A DNA stretch of 64,000 nt from Pseudomonadota bacterium (GCA_021851405.1 JAJZDW010000013.1:1-64000); one strand, 5' to 3'. Positions 51,160-62,210 are shown, numbered from the stretch's first letter. Made by a program: numbers and translations. Notes: a model not told the origin generated them from the letters alone.

Positions 51160-51522
51160 ATGATTCAGCCAGCTCATGAGGGATCGCAGGTCCAGAAGGG
51201 CACCAGTGGGCGTGGATTCGCGTCCATGAGTCAGGAACGGCAGCGGCAGATCGCCAGCATGGGCGGTAAAGCCGTGCCGGACGGGAAACGCAGCTTCTCC
51301 CAGAATCGCCGTCTTGCCGCCGAAGCCGGTCGCAAGGGCGGGCAGAGCGTTCCGGATGAGAAGCGCAGCTTCTCCCAGAACCGGCGCCTTGCCGCCGAGG
51401 CCGGCCGCAAGGGCGGGCAGAGCGTTCCGGATGAGAAGCGCAGCTTCTCGCAGAACCGCCAGCTCGCCGCCGAGGCCGGCCGCAAGGGCGGGCAGGCGAG
51501 CCACGCGGTGCATCGCGACTGA
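51160..51522 (+). CDS. KGG-repeat stress-induced protein (YciG/GsiB-like)
   Basis: A 120-residue hydrophilic protein made mostly of a 25-residue repeat whose unit runs RSFSQNRRLAAEAGRKGGQ followed by SVPDEK, present about three times, preceded by a diverged copy (MSQERQRQIASMGGKAVPDG). GRKGGQ is the KGG motif of stress-induced proteins such as Bacillus GsiB and enterobacterial YciG, and of LEA-like proteins. Such proteins are intrinsically disordered and protect during stress or desiccation. The ATG has AAGGAG eight bases upstream. Strong codon-level identity between repeats suggests recent expansion. Confidence 0.85.
   Translation: MIQPAHEGSQVQKGTSGRGFASMSQERQRQIASMGGKAVPDGKRSFSQNRRLAAEAGRKGGQSVPDEKRSFSQNRRLAAEAGRKGGQSVPDEKRSFSQNRQLAAEAGRKGGQASHAVHRD
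51286..51510 (+). repeat. three tandem 75-bp coding repeats
   Basis: Units at 51286-51360, 51361-51435 and 51436-51510, each starting AAR-CGC-AGC-TTC-TC. The first two match almost exactly in DNA; the third diverges only near its end. Repeat length is a multiple of three, so copy-number change keeps the frame. Confidence 0.9.
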
Positions 51523-51565
51523 CGGGCGGCGGCCCGACGCGGCCGCCGCAGGCGGTCCTCGAACA

Positions 51566-51595
51566 GCGTCCTCGGCCTGAGCTCGCCGAGGACGC
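51566..51595 (+). terminator. 11-bp hairpin after the KGG gene
   Basis: GCGTCCTCGGC (51566-51576) pairs perfectly with GCCGAGGACGC (51585-51595) around an 8-base loop, 43 bases after the KGG-protein stop. No T tract follows. The remaining spacer to 51814 shows nothing else. Confidence 0.55.
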
Positions 51596-51814
51596 GTGAG
51601 GCGTGCACCCGTGATCGCACGGAACACGCCGCGCACACGGTCCCGCTCGGTCCTGGAGGCCGGCCGAGCGATGAGAGGCGGGAGCGCGCCCGGGCCGCAG
51701 CGCCGGGCCGCGCTCCGATGCCCGACGGCGAGGCGCGACGGCTGTCACGCCACTGTCACATCGGCTCATTACCCTGCGGCGCGCTGTCGCAATACTGCAA
51801 AGATCGAGTGACTG

Positions 51815-53428
51815 ATGCGTGCCCATCGCCCGTTCGCGCGGCTTGCCGCGCTCCTTGCCGTCCTGCCCCTGCTCGCGCCTCTGGCGCATGCGCAGACGTC
51901 CGTGGTGCCGATCCGGCACGTGCTGCTGATCAGCGTCGATGGGCTCCACCAGGAGGATCTCGCCCGCTGCATCGCCGCCGGGACCTGTCCGCACCTCGCG
52001 GCCCTGGCCCGTCACGGGGTCACCTACACCGACGCGATGACCACCCGACCGTCGGATTCCTTTCCGGGCATGATCGCCCAGGTGAGCGGCGGAACGCCGC
52101 GGGTCACGGGCGTCTACTACGACCATACCTTCGATCGGGCACTGTACCCGGCCGGCTCGCAGTGCCACGGTCCGCGCGGCGCGGTCGTGCGCCTCACCGG
52201 CAAGCTCGATCTCGAGGAGGCCCGCCTCGATGGGGGGAGCCCGCACGGGCTCGCCGGCAACAGCGCCGCGGCCATCGATCCGCAGCGCCTGCCCGAGCGG
52301 CTGCGGCACGGACACTGCGAGCCGCTCTGGCCGCACAATTACCTGCGCGTCAACACCGTGTTCGGTGTCCTGCATGCGCACGGCCTGCGCACCGCCTGGA
52401 TCGACAAGCATCCGGCCTACGACATCTTGAACGGTCCGGGCCGCCCCGAGGAGGGTCCCGGGCGCAACATCGATGACTTCTACGCCCCCGAGGTGCATGC
52501 CATTCTCTCGCGCGCCAACCTCGCGCTCACCGGCCCGGGCGGCGCAGGACTGATCGATCCGCGGCACGCCTTTCAGGACTCGACCGCCGCGATCCAGCGC
52601 TACGACCGTCTGAAGGTGCGCGCACTGATCCATGAAATCGACGGCTTCGATCACACCGGCACCCGGCGCGTCGGCACCCCGGCGCTGTTCGGCATGGACT
52701 TCCAGGCCGTCAACGTGGCGCAGAAGCGCCCCTCGGGGGGCTATCTCGCCCCGGGTGCCGTGCCGAGCGCGAAGCTCACCGCCGCCCTCGCATTCGTCGA
52801 TCGCTCGATCGGTCGGATGGTCGCGGCGCTGCGCCGTCGCGGGCTCGCCGCCTCGACCGTGCTCATCGTCAGTGCCAAGAGCGGCAACACGCCGCTCGAG
52901 CGCTCGGAGGTGAAGATCATCTCCGACCGCACGGTGCTCACGCCCGCGCTCGACACGCTCGGCGCGGCGAACCGCTTCCACGTCGCCGATGACGTGCTGC
53001 TCGAGTGGCTGACCCCGGCCTACCGCGGGCGCGTGCGGCAGGTGATCGCGAGCCTGATCGCCCAGCAGGCCGCCGGCACCGACCTCGGCATCGGCACGTT
53101 CTACAGCGGTCCTCAGCTCGATGCGCTCTTTGGCAATCCGCGCACCGACTCGCGCGCGCCAGACTTCATTCTCGAGCCGCGCGCGGGGGTCATCTACGCC
53201 AACCACGTCGGCAAGATCGCCGAGCACGGTGGGTTCCATCAGGACGACCGGCACGTCGCGCTGCTCGTGGCGAACCCGCAGCTGAAGCCCGGAACCTTCT
53301 TCGGCGCGGTGCGCACCGTGCAGATCGCGCCCACGATCCTGCGCCTGCTCGGGCTGCGCCCGCAGCTCCTGCAGGCCGTGCGGCGCGAGGGCACCCGAGC
53401 GCTGCCGGCGCTCACATTGCGCCGTTGA
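51815..53428 (+). CDS. Secreted type I phosphodiesterase / nucleotide pyrophosphatase-like protein
   Basis: A 537-residue exported protein of the alkaline-phosphatase superfamily. The signal peptide is FARLAALLAVLPLLAPLAHA. Metal and nucleophile sites: LLISVDGLHQEDL (Asp), YTDAMTTRPSDSFPGMI (nucleophile Thr/Ser region), KHPAYDIL, GFDHTGTR and AEHGGFHQDDRHVALLV (late Asp/His). These fit the phosphodiesterase/NPP clan, which hydrolyses phosphodiester or pyrophosphate bonds; the substrate is not known. SAKSGNTPLERSEV is an internal metal-site-adjacent segment seen in related bacterial proteins. It stands alone before the thiamin operon. Confidence 0.82.
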   Translation: MRAHRPFARLAALLAVLPLLAPLAHAQTSVVPIRHVLLISVDGLHQEDLARCIAAGTCPHLAALARHGVTYTDAMTTRPSDSFPGMIAQVSGGTPRVTGVYYDHTFDRALYPAGSQCHGPRGAVVRLTGKLDLEEARLDGGSPHGLAGNSAAAIDPQRLPERLRHGHCEPLWPHNYLRVNTVFGVLHAHGLRTAWIDKHPAYDILNGPGRPEEGPGRNIDDFYAPEVHAILSRANLALTGPGGAGLIDPRHAFQDSTAAIQRYDRLKVRALIHEIDGFDHTGTRRVGTPALFGMDFQAVNVAQKRPSGGYLAPGAVPSAKLTAALAFVDRSIGRMVAALRRRGLAASTVLIVSAKSGNTPLERSEVKIISDRTVLTPALDTLGAANRFHVADDVLLEWLTPAYRGRVRQVIASLIAQQAAGTDLGIGTFYSGPQLDALFGNPRTDSRAPDFILEPRAGVIYANHVGKIAEHGGFHQDDRHVALLVANPQLKPGTFFGAVRTVQIAPTILRLLGLRPQLLQAVRREGTRALPALTLRR

Positions 53429-53461
53429 CCGGTAGGCGGCACCGTACTATCGTCGCTCGCG

Positions 53462-55430
<1,969 letters not shown>

Positions 55431-55433
55431 ACC

Positions 55434-56420
55434 ATGCACGCCACGATCATCGGTGCGGGGGTGGCGGGCCTCGCCTGCGCGGTGGAGCTCGCCGAGCGGG
55501 GCGCGAGCGTCGAGGTCCTCGAGCGCGCCGCGAGCCTCGAGCGGGCCGGCTGTTCCTGGTTCGCCGGCGGGATGCTCGCGCCCTGGTGCGAGCGCGTCAG
55601 TTCCCCGGCGCACATCGTAGCGCTCGGCGATGAGGGCTTTGCCTGGTGGGCCGAGCGCTACCCGGCCATGGTGCGTCGCGGCACGCTGGTGCTGGCGCAT
55701 GCGCGCGACACGGCGGAGCTGAAGCAGTTCGCGCGGCGCACCGAGCATTACCAGTGGCTCGATGCGGCGGGCATCGCGGCCCTCGAGCCGGATCTGGAGG
55801 ATCGGTTCGAGCACGGCCTGTTCTTCCCGGAAGAGGCGTACATCGATCCGCGTGCGGCGCTGGCGGCGCTCGCCGAGCGGCTCACCGGACTCGGCGGCAC
55901 GGTCCGCTTCGGCGCCGAGACGCCGCCGGCAGAGGCTGAGGAAGGCCACTGCGTCATCGACTGCACCGGACTCGGGGCACGCGCGGTGCTCACCGACCTG
56001 CGTGGGGTCAAAGGCGAGATGCTGCACGTGCAGGCGCCGGACGTGACGTTGACACGCACCATCCGCGTGTTGCATCCGCGCACGCCGGTGTACATCGTGC
56101 CGCGCGGGGAGGGTCGTTACATGATCGGGGCGACCATGATCGAGAGCGATCAGGCGAGTCGCATCTCGGCGCGCGCCATGCTCGAGCTGCTGGGCGCCGC
56201 CTACGCGCTGCACCCGGCGTTCGGCGAGGCGGAGATCGTGGAGATCGGCACCGGCGTCCGCCCGGCCTTCCCCGACAACTTGCCGCGGCTGACGCGCCGC
56301 AACGGGACGCTGTACGTCAACGGTCTGTTCCGGCACGGGTTCCTGGCCGCCCCGGCGCTGGCGCGCCGGGCCGCGGAGTTCGTGCTCGAGGGACGCGAGG
56401 CCCCGGAGGTGATGCAGTGA
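55434..56420 (+). CDS. thiO: ThiO, glycine oxidase
   Basis: A 328-residue FAD-dependent oxidase making iminoacetate (dehydroglycine) for thiazole synthesis. The FAD loop is ATIIGAGVAGLACAVELAER with the end-of-strand Glu in EVLERA. Further family marks: GCSWFAGGMLAPWCE, VYIVPRGEGRYMIGATM and LYVNGLFRHGFLAAPALA. It begins three bases after thiC and overlaps thiS (GTGA). Use of ThiO (rather than ThiH) means the pathway needs oxygen. Confidence 0.92.
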   Translation: MHATIIGAGVAGLACAVELAERGASVEVLERAASLERAGCSWFAGGMLAPWCERVSSPAHIVALGDEGFAWWAERYPAMVRRGTLVLAHARDTAELKQFARRTEHYQWLDAAGIAALEPDLEDRFEHGLFFPEEAYIDPRAALAALAERLTGLGGTVRFGAETPPAEAEEGHCVIDCTGLGARAVLTDLRGVKGEMLHVQAPDVTLTRTIRVLHPRTPVYIVPRGEGRYMIGATMIESDQASRISARAMLELLGAAYALHPAFGEAEIVEIGTGVRPAFPDNLPRLTRRNGTLYVNGLFRHGFLAAPALARRAAEFVLEGREAPEVMQ

Positions 56421-56614
56421 ACCTGCAGGTGAACGGCGAGTGGCGCGAGGTACGCGCCGGGGATCTCGCCGCGGCGCTCGCCGAGCTCGGGTTCGCCGAC
56501 GCGGTGCTCGCCACGGCGGTGAACGGCCAGTTCGTGCCGGCACCCGAGCGCGGCGCGGCGGCGCTCGCCGAGGGCGATCGGCTCGAGATCCTCGCGCCCA
56601 TGCAAGGAGGGTGA
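56417..56614 (+). CDS. thiS: ThiS, sulfur carrier protein
   Basis: A 65-residue ubiquitin-fold protein ending in the required GlyGly (APMQGG). LQVNGEWREV at the start and FVPAPERGAAALAEGDRLEI near the end agree with ThiS. Its C-terminal Gly is adenylated by ThiF and turned into a thiocarboxylate, the sulfur donor for ThiG. GTG start overlapping thiO; thiG begins directly after its stop. Confidence 0.93.
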   Translation: MNLQVNGEWREVRAGDLAAALAELGFADAVLATAVNGQFVPAPERGAAALAEGDRLEILAPMQGG

Positions 56615-57388
56615 ATGTTCACGCTCTATGACGTGCCGGTGCGCTCCCGGCTGTTGCTCGGGACCGCCCGCTACCCCTCGCCGGCGATTCTCACCGAGGC
56701 GGTGCAGGCGAGCGGCACCGAGGTGGTGACGGTCTCTTTGCGGCGCGAGGCCGCCGGGGAGCGGGCCGGGCAGGCGTTCTGGTCGTTGGTGCGTGAGCTC
56801 GGCGTGCGCGTGCTGCCCAACACCGCCGGCTGCCACACCGTGAAGGAAGCCGTCACCACCGCGCACATGGCGCGCGAGGTGTTCGGCACTCGCTGGGTGA
56901 AGCTCGAGGTGATCGGCGAGGAGGACACGCTGCAGCCGGATGTGTTCGGGCTCGTCGAGGCCGCGCGCATTCTGTGCGCGGAGGACTTCGAGGTGTTTCC
57001 GTACACCACCGAGGATCTCACCGTGGCCGAGCGGCTGCTCGCGGCCGGCTGCCGGGTGCTGATGCCCTGGGGCTCACCGATCGGCTCCGGTCACGGTTTG
57101 AACAACCTGTTCGGCTTGAAGGCGCTGCGCGCGCGCTTTGCCCAGGTGCCGCTCATCATCGATGCGGGCATCGGGGTGCCCTCGCATGCCGCGCAGGCGC
57201 TCGAGCTCGGCTTCGATGCGGTGTTGATCAATACCGCGGTCTCGCAGGCCGCCGATCCGGCCCGTATGGCCGGCGCGTTCGCGCAGGCGGTGATCGCCGG
57301 GCGCGAGGGGTTTCTCGCCGGCCCGATCGAGCCGCGCGACATGGCCGTGCCCTCGAGCCCGGTGGTGGGCACCGCGCTGCTGCGCTGA
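56615..57388 (+). CDS. thiG: ThiG, thiazole synthase
   Basis: A 257-residue TIM-barrel enzyme joining DXP, dehydroglycine and ThiS-thiocarboxylate into the thiazole. The Schiff-base Lys is in [46 protein letters not shown] and [20 protein letters not shown] complete the family pattern. The stop overlaps the thiE ATG by one base. Confidence 0.95.
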   Translation: MFTLYDVPVRSRLLLGTARYPSPAILTEAVQASGTEVVTVSLRREAAGERAGQAFWSLVRELGVRVLPNTAGCHTVKEAVTTAHMAREVFGTRWVKLEVIGEEDTLQPDVFGLVEAARILCAEDFEVFPYTTEDLTVAERLLAAGCRVLMPWGSPIGSGHGLNNLFGLKALRARFAQVPLIIDAGIGVPSHAAQALELGFDAVLINTAVSQAADPARMAGAFAQAVIAGREGFLAGPIEPRDMAVPSSPVVGTALLR

Positions 57389-57987
57389 TGCTCGCACGCG
57401 TCTATCCGGTCGTGGAGAGTGCGCAGTGGGTGGCGCGGCTCCTGCCCTGCGGGGTGCGGCTGATTCAGCTGCGCATCAAGGATCCGCACGCGCCGCTGCG
57501 CGAGCAGATCCGCTCGGCGCGCGCGCTCTGCGCGCGCGTCGGTGCGCAGCTCGTGGTCAACGACTACTGGCAGCTCGCCCTCGAGGAGGGCTGCGATTAC
57601 GTGCATCTCGGTCAGGGCGATCTCGACGGTGCGGATGTCCCGGCGCTGCGCCGCGCCGGCGTGCGTCTTGGCATCAGCACGCACGATGAGCACGAGCTCG
57701 AGCGCGCACTCGCGCTCGAGCCGCAGTATGTGGCGCTGGGGCCGATCTATCCGACGCTGCTGAAGGTGATGCCATTCGCGCCGCAGGGCGTGAGCCGCAT
57801 CGGGGAGTGGAAGCGGCGCATCGGATCGTGCCCGCTGGTGGCGATCGGCGGACTGACGCTCGAGCGGCTGGCCGGCGTGTTTGCCGCCGGGGCCGACTCG
57901 GCCGCGGTGGTGAACGACATCGTGCGCCACCCCGATCCCGAGGCACGCATGCGCGCGTGGGTGGCGGCGGGCGAGGGGGCCGCGTGA
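57388..57987 (+). CDS. thiE: ThiE, thiamin phosphate synthase
   Basis: A 199-residue TIM-barrel enzyme coupling HMP-PP and thiazole phosphate. Family segments: IQLRIKDPHAP, LVVNDYWQLAL, VHLGQGDLDGADV, YVALGPIYPTLLKVM and VAIGGLTLERL. The GPIYPTxxK region is slightly altered (TLLKVMPFAPQG), as in a known proteobacterial subgroup. The true start is the ATG at 57388; the longer frame upstream lies inside thiG. Confidence 0.92.
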   Translation: MLARVYPVVESAQWVARLLPCGVRLIQLRIKDPHAPLREQIRSARALCARVGAQLVVNDYWQLALEEGCDYVHLGQGDLDGADVPALRRAGVRLGISTHDEHELERALALEPQYVALGPIYPTLLKVMPFAPQGVSRIGEWKRRIGSCPLVAIGGLTLERLAGVFAAGADSAAVVNDIVRHPDPEARMRAWVAAGEGAA

Positions 57988-58952
57988 GCGAGCGCTATGC
58001 GCGCCAGAGCGTGCTGCCGCAGGTGGGGGCGGCCGGGCAGGCGCGCCTGGCGGCCGCCCGGGTGCTCGTCGCCGGTGCCGGCGGACTCGGCTGCGTCGTG
58101 TTGGAATACCTCTGCGCCGCGGGGGTCGGGCAGATCGAGGTCCTCGATCCGGATCAGGTGGAGCTGTCGAATCTGCACCGCCAGCCCCTCTACCGGATGA
58201 GCGATCTCGGCGCGCCGAAGGCGAGCGTCGCGGCCGCGAGCCTCACAGCGCTGAACCCCGAGGTGTCGATCCGCGGGGTCATCGAGCGGCTCACGCCCCG
58301 CAATGCGGCCGAATGGTGTGCCCGCGCCGACGTGGTGGTCGATGCAGCCGACAGCCTCGCGCTCACCTACATCCTCAGCGATGAGTGTCATCGCCGTGGC
58401 ACGGCCCTGATCAGCGCCTCGGTGCTCGGTCTGGCCGGCTATGCGGGGGTGTTCTGCGGCGGCGCGCCGAGTTATCGCGCGGTGTTTCCGCACATGCCGC
58501 AGACCGCCGGCTCCTGCGCGGCGAACGGAGTGCTCGGCAGCGCGGTCGGGGTGCTCGGGGCCCTGCAAGCGCACCTGACGCTCGCGTATCTGCTGCAGCT
58601 CGCCCCCTCGGTACTCGGGCGGTTGGTCAGTGTCGATCTGGCCACGCTGCGCTTTGGCGGGTTCAGCTTTGCCCGTGCGAGTGAGCCGGCCGAGCCGCAG
58701 TTGCGCTTCATCGCCCCTGAAGAGGTGCGCCCGAGCGACCTGGTGATCGATCTGCGCAGTCTGGAGGAGACGCCGGTGTCGCCCCTTGCGCAGGCGCGAC
58801 GCCTGTCGGTCGAGGCGCTCGGCGAGCAGCCGCTGCCCGACGCGGACCGGGTCGTGTTGTGTTGTCGCTCCGGGATCCGCGCCTGGCAGGCCGGCCGCAG
58901 GCTGCTGGCGCGCCGGAGCGGTGAGGTCGTCCTGGTCGCGTTCGGAGCGTAA
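57984..58952 (+). CDS. thiF: ThiF/MoeB-type adenylyltransferase with C-terminal rhodanese domain
   Basis: A 322-residue E1-like enzyme. The ATP loop is VLVAGAGGLGCVVLEYL, then DPDQVELSNLHRQPLYRMSD and DAADSLALTYILSDECHR. The zinc CxxC pairs normal in MoeB/ThiF are not obvious. From about residue 245 a rhodanese-like domain follows, with the active Cys loop VVLCCRSGIRAWQAGRR. The fusion lets one protein adenylate ThiS and hand it sulfur. GTG start overlaps thiE. Confidence 0.88.
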   Translation: MSERYARQSVLPQVGAAGQARLAAARVLVAGAGGLGCVVLEYLCAAGVGQIEVLDPDQVELSNLHRQPLYRMSDLGAPKASVAAASLTALNPEVSIRGVIERLTPRNAAEWCARADVVVDAADSLALTYILSDECHRRGTALISASVLGLAGYAGVFCGGAPSYRAVFPHMPQTAGSCAANGVLGSAVGVLGALQAHLTLAYLLQLAPSVLGRLVSVDLATLRFGGFSFARASEPAEPQLRFIAPEEVRPSDLVIDLRSLEETPVSPLAQARRLSVEALGEQPLPDADRVVLCCRSGIRAWQAGRRLLARRSGEVVLVAFGA

Positions 58953-58956
58953 CGGC

Positions 58957-59763
58957 ATGGGTCGACGTCCCGCGGTGCTGGTGATTGCCGGGTCGGACAG
59001 CAGCGGCGGGGCGGGTCTTGCCCGCGACGTGCGCACGCTCGAGCTCGTGGGCGCCGATGCACTCTGCGCGCTCACGGCGGTGACGGCCCAGACTGATGCG
59101 CGGGTGCTCGGGGTGTACCCGGTGCCGCCGGCGCAGGTGCGCGCCCAGATCGAGGCGGCGTTCGCGACGCGACCCATCGGGGCGGTGAAGATCGGCATGC
59201 TGGTGGATCGCGCCACGCTCGAGGCGGTCGCCGATGCGCTGCAGCAGGCCCCGGCCGTCCCCCTCGTGCTCGATCCGGTGCTGCACGCCTCCTCGGGCGC
59301 CGCGCTGCTCGAGGATCCGGGTTTCGAGCGGCTGCGCGCACGACTGTTGCCACGGACCACCGTGCTGACGCCCAACATCCCAGAGGCGGCCGCGTTGTGC
59401 GCCGACGGGATCCTCGACGCAGCGCCTGACGCGGCGCGGTTGATCGACTGGGGCCGCAGACTGCTGGCGCAGGGGCCGCAGGCGGTGCTCATCAAGGGCG
59501 GACATGCCGAGGGGGCCGAGGCGGCGGATCTGCTCGTGCGCCCCGGGGCCGAGCCGGTGTGGCTGTCCGGGGCACGGTTCGCCGTCGGACGGCGCGGCAC
59601 GGGCTGCGCGCTCGCCTCGGCACTGGCCGCAGCGCTCGCCGCGGGGGCGGATCTCGAGACGGCCTGTCGACGCGCACGCGCGCACGTGCGCTCGCTCCTG
59701 GAGGCGCGGCAGGGCGAGGTTCCGCCGGCCGCGGTCACCCACCCGGCTGCGGCGCACCCGTGA
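58957..59763 (+). CDS. thiD: ThiD, HMP/HMP-phosphate kinase
   Basis: A 268-residue ribokinase-fold kinase. LVIAGSDSSGGAGLARDVRT is the pyrimidine-binding start, followed by GADALCALTAVTAQ, LVLDPVLHASSGAALL, VLIKGGHAEG and the anion hole region GRRGTGCALASALAAAL. The usual QAD after GAGI is replaced by LARDVRT (relatives have IQADLKT). It makes HMP-PP for ThiE. Last gene of the thi operon, four bases after thiF. Confidence 0.88.
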   Translation: MGRRPAVLVIAGSDSSGGAGLARDVRTLELVGADALCALTAVTAQTDARVLGVYPVPPAQVRAQIEAAFATRPIGAVKIGMLVDRATLEAVADALQQAPAVPLVLDPVLHASSGAALLEDPGFERLRARLLPRTTVLTPNIPEAAALCADGILDAAPDAARLIDWGRRLLAQGPQAVLIKGGHAEGAEAADLLVRPGAEPVWLSGARFAVGRRGTGCALASALAAALAAGADLETACRRARAHVRSLLEARQGEVPPAAVTHPAAAHP

Positions 59764-60095
59764 GCCACGCGGCGCGCCACCGCGCCTGGGGGCCTGAGCG
59801 GAGCGCGGCCGGCGGGGGGTGCCGCGATGAGCTGGGGCGTCATCCGGGGAGCGCAGAGCCCCGCCGTCTCGGCTCGGGCTCGGCCTGGCGATTCACGCCC
59901 CCCGCTCAATGCCCTCAGGGGGTGCGGTGCGCACGCCGGGCCCGAGCGGATTCGGCGGCGCTGCGGCCCGCGGAGGGCGGACCTTGTGCGCGCCCCGGGA
60001 CGACCCCATATCCTCGCCGTGGCCTGCGGGCACCACAGGGTGTCGGTGGGTTGCGCTCCCCGGACCCTGTCGGTCCGCCATTGAGACGACGCAAC
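59764..60095. other. intergenic after thiD, nothing firm
   Basis: About 330 GC-rich bases. A small hairpin CGGACC/GGTCCG (60061-60077) lies just before the next ATG. Open frames here are by-products of base composition. The promoter of the Gly-rich TPR gene should be in the right half. Confidence 0.4.
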
Positions 60096-60950
60096 ATGAT
60101 GTCAACGCGATTTCGACTGCCGCTCGGGGTATGCCTGGCGCTGATCTCGGGCGTGGCGCTCGCCGCCGAGCCCAGTGCGCACCAGATCTACCTCGCGGTC
60201 CGCTCCGGCAACATCGCCCAGGCCCAGCAGATGGTCGCCCAGGTGGTCAAGGATCATCCTACGAGCGCCAAGGCGCATTTCGTGGCGGCCGAGGTCCAGG
60301 CCCGGGCAGGGAATTTCGGCCTGGCCCGCAGCCAGCTCGCGCAGGCCCAGGCGCTCGCGCCGGGACTGCCGTTCGCCAATGCGCGGGCGGTCGCTGAGCT
60401 CCAGGGTGAGCTCGGCATCAGTCGTGGGCGGGCGCGCGCCACGCGCAGCGGACACTCGGCGCACCTCGGCTGGGCGCTGCTGCTGATCGGCGGGGTGCTG
60501 GTGGTCTGGATGATCGTGCGTCGACGCATGGCGGCGGCGGCCTATGGGAGTCCCTATGGCGGCGGGATGATGCCTGGCGGCATGGCCGCCCCACCGGGTG
60601 GGTATCCCCCCGGCGGGTATCCGCCGGGGAGCGTGCCTCCCGGGTACGGGCCCGGCTATGCGCCGGGGGGTTCCGGGCTGATGGGCAACGTGGCGTCGGG
60701 CCTCGCGATCGGCGCGGGGGTCGCGGCCGGTGAGGCGGTGGTCGGACATCTGCTCCAGGGCAACTCCGGTGGTGGCGGTGGGATCCTTCCGGACGCGGGT
60801 GCGGCACCGGCGTTCGACCCGCAGGCCAATGCGGATGCCGGCGGCAACAACTTCGGGCTGAACGATCCGGGTTCCTGGGATGACGGCAGCGGAGGCGGCG
60901 GTGGTGGCGGCTGGGACAGTGGTGGCGGCGGCGATGGCGGTTGGACCTGA
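60096..60950 (+). CDS. Exported TPR protein with a membrane helix and Gly/Pro-rich tail
   Basis: A 284-residue protein. The signal peptide is RFRLPLGVCLALISGVALAA; a TPR-like pair follows (IYLAVRSGNIAQAQQMVAQV, AHFVAAEVQARAGNFGLARS), then one membrane helix (HLGWALLLIGGVLVVWMIVR). Next come a Tyr/Pro/Gly-rich stretch (GGYPPGGYPPGSVPPGYG) and GSGLMGNVASGLAIGAGVAA, and the end is a poly-Gly/Asp tail closing with GGWT. The helix-to-glycine-zipper part resembles envelope proteins of unknown function. A protein encoded at 62369-62770 shares the GxMGNVxSGLxxGAG motif, so the two may interact. Confidence 0.7.
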   Translation: MMSTRFRLPLGVCLALISGVALAAEPSAHQIYLAVRSGNIAQAQQMVAQVVKDHPTSAKAHFVAAEVQARAGNFGLARSQLAQAQALAPGLPFANARAVAELQGELGISRGRARATRSGHSAHLGWALLLIGGVLVVWMIVRRRMAAAAYGSPYGGGMMPGGMAAPPGGYPPGGYPPGSVPPGYGPGYAPGGSGLMGNVASGLAIGAGVAAGEAVVGHLLQGNSGGGGGILPDAGAAPAFDPQANADAGGNNFGLNDPGSWDDGSGGGGGGGWDSGGGGDGGWT

Positions 60951-60957
60951 CCGAGCG

Positions 60958-60982
60958 GTGAGGGCGCCTCAGGCGCCCTCAC
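60958..60982. terminator. shared terminator between convergent genes
   Basis: GTGAGGGCGCC (60958-60968) pairs perfectly with GGCGCCCTCAC (60972-60982) around a TCA loop. The loop is the stop codon of the leftward antiporter gene, and the hairpin lies eight bases after the stop of the rightward TPR gene, so it can serve both. Confidence 0.65.
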
Positions 60983-62210
60983 GGTTCCAGCGCCGGACCA
61001 GTGGGCCGAGGGTGGTCGCCTGCACGAGGATGCTGAAGATCGCGATCCGGTAGGTTGCGGTCACGATCAGATTGCGGGCCGGCCCGACGGGCAGCGACAG
61101 CGCGAGTGCCACCGGCAGCGCACCGCGCAGTCCGGCCCAGGTCATGAGTTTCACGAAGTGTGGCTCGAACTTCAGGAACGGCCGTAGCAGTAGCGTCGGC
61201 AGGCCGACGCTCACGAAGCGCGCCGCGAGGACGAGCGGTAGGGCCAGCGCCGCCGGGAGCAGATAGGTCTGCACCGTGCCGGCGAGCGCGGTGAGCTCCA
61301 ACCCGACCAGACCGAACAGCAGCAGATTGAGCAGGTCATCGGTGAGCTGCCAGAACTGCAGCAGCCGCTCACGCGTCGCCGCGGCAATGGCGAAGGCGCG
61401 CCCGTCGCCGCCGACGGCGAGCCCCATCACCACCGCGGCGATGGGCCCCGAGACCCCCAGAGCGAGCGCGGCGTCGTAGCCGGCTGTGGCGAGCGCCAGG
61501 GTGATGAGGATCTCCACCGCCGGGCTGTCCACGGTGCGCAGCAAGGCAACGCCCGCCCATCCCACCAGCGCCCCGAAGGCGAGACCGCCGATGACCTGGC
61601 GTGCAAAGAGCATCGCGACGTGCCCGACGCTCGGAGCCTGCATGCCGCTCAGCCCGAGCAGCACGATGAACAGCACCACGCCGGTGCCGTCGTTGAAGAG
61701 CGCCTCCCCGGTGATCTGGGTGAGCAGCGAGTGTGGGACCTGCGCCTTGCTGAGCAGCCCGAGCGCGGCGATCGGATCGGTCGGGGAGATCAGGGCGCCG
61801 AACAGCAGGCTCTCGCGCAGCGTCAGCGGCAGTGCGAGCAGGCGGGCGAGGCCGTAGAAGGCGCCGCCGACGAGCGCGGTGGAGATCAGCACGCCCACGG
61901 TGGCCAGCAGCAGCACCATCCCGCGCGCTCGGCGCAGGGCGAGCACATCGACGTGCAGACTGCCGGCAAAGAGCAGCAGCCCGAGCAGCCCGTGGAACAC
62001 CAGGGCGGGGAAGTTCACCCCGCGGGCGACCTCACCGCCCCAGGCCGCCACCTGCGGCACGAACGGGCTGACGCCCACGGCACCCACCGACAGCAGCAGC
62101 GCCACCGCGGTGATGCCGATCGAATCGGGCAGGTGCACCAGCTTGTGATTGGCGTAGGCACTGAGGGCGACCACCGCGATCACCGCCGAGATCAGCGTGA
62201 AAATCGGCAT
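60969..62210 (-). CDS. CPA1-family Na+(K+)/H+ antiporter
   Basis: A 413-residue membrane protein with about 12 helices. The CPA1 (NhaP-type) motifs are present: LISPTDPIAALGLLSKAQVP with the ion-binding region, GEALFNDGTGVVLFIVLLG with the conserved Asp, and LMTWAGLRGALPVALALSLP. There is no long cytoplasmic C-terminal domain. It exchanges monovalent cations for protons and helps pH or salt balance. Sits alone in its unit, upstream of the 133-residue gene's strand neighbour. Confidence 0.87.
   Translation of the reverse strand: MPIFTLISAVIAVVALSAYANHKLVHLPDSIGITAVALLLSVGAVGVSPFVPQVAAWGGEVARGVNFPALVFHGLLGLLLFAGSLHVDVLALRRARGMVLLLATVGVLISTALVGGAFYGLARLLALPLTLRESLLFGALISPTDPIAALGLLSKAQVPHSLLTQITGEALFNDGTGVVLFIVLLGLSGMQAPSVGHVAMLFARQVIGGLAFGALVGWAGVALLRTVDSPAVEILITLALATAGYDAALALGVSGPIAAVVMGLAVGGDGRAFAIAAATRERLLQFWQLTDDLLNLLLFGLVGLELTALAGTVQTYLLPAALALPLVLAARFVSVGLPTLLLRPFLKFEPHFVKLMTWAGLRGALPVALALSLPVGPARNLIVTATYRIAIFSILVQATTLGPLVRRWNREGA

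Noticed and set aside
51286..51510. CRISPR-like or satellite repeats
   Set aside because: The 75-bp units are contiguous without spacers and keep the reading frame of a KGG-repeat protein.
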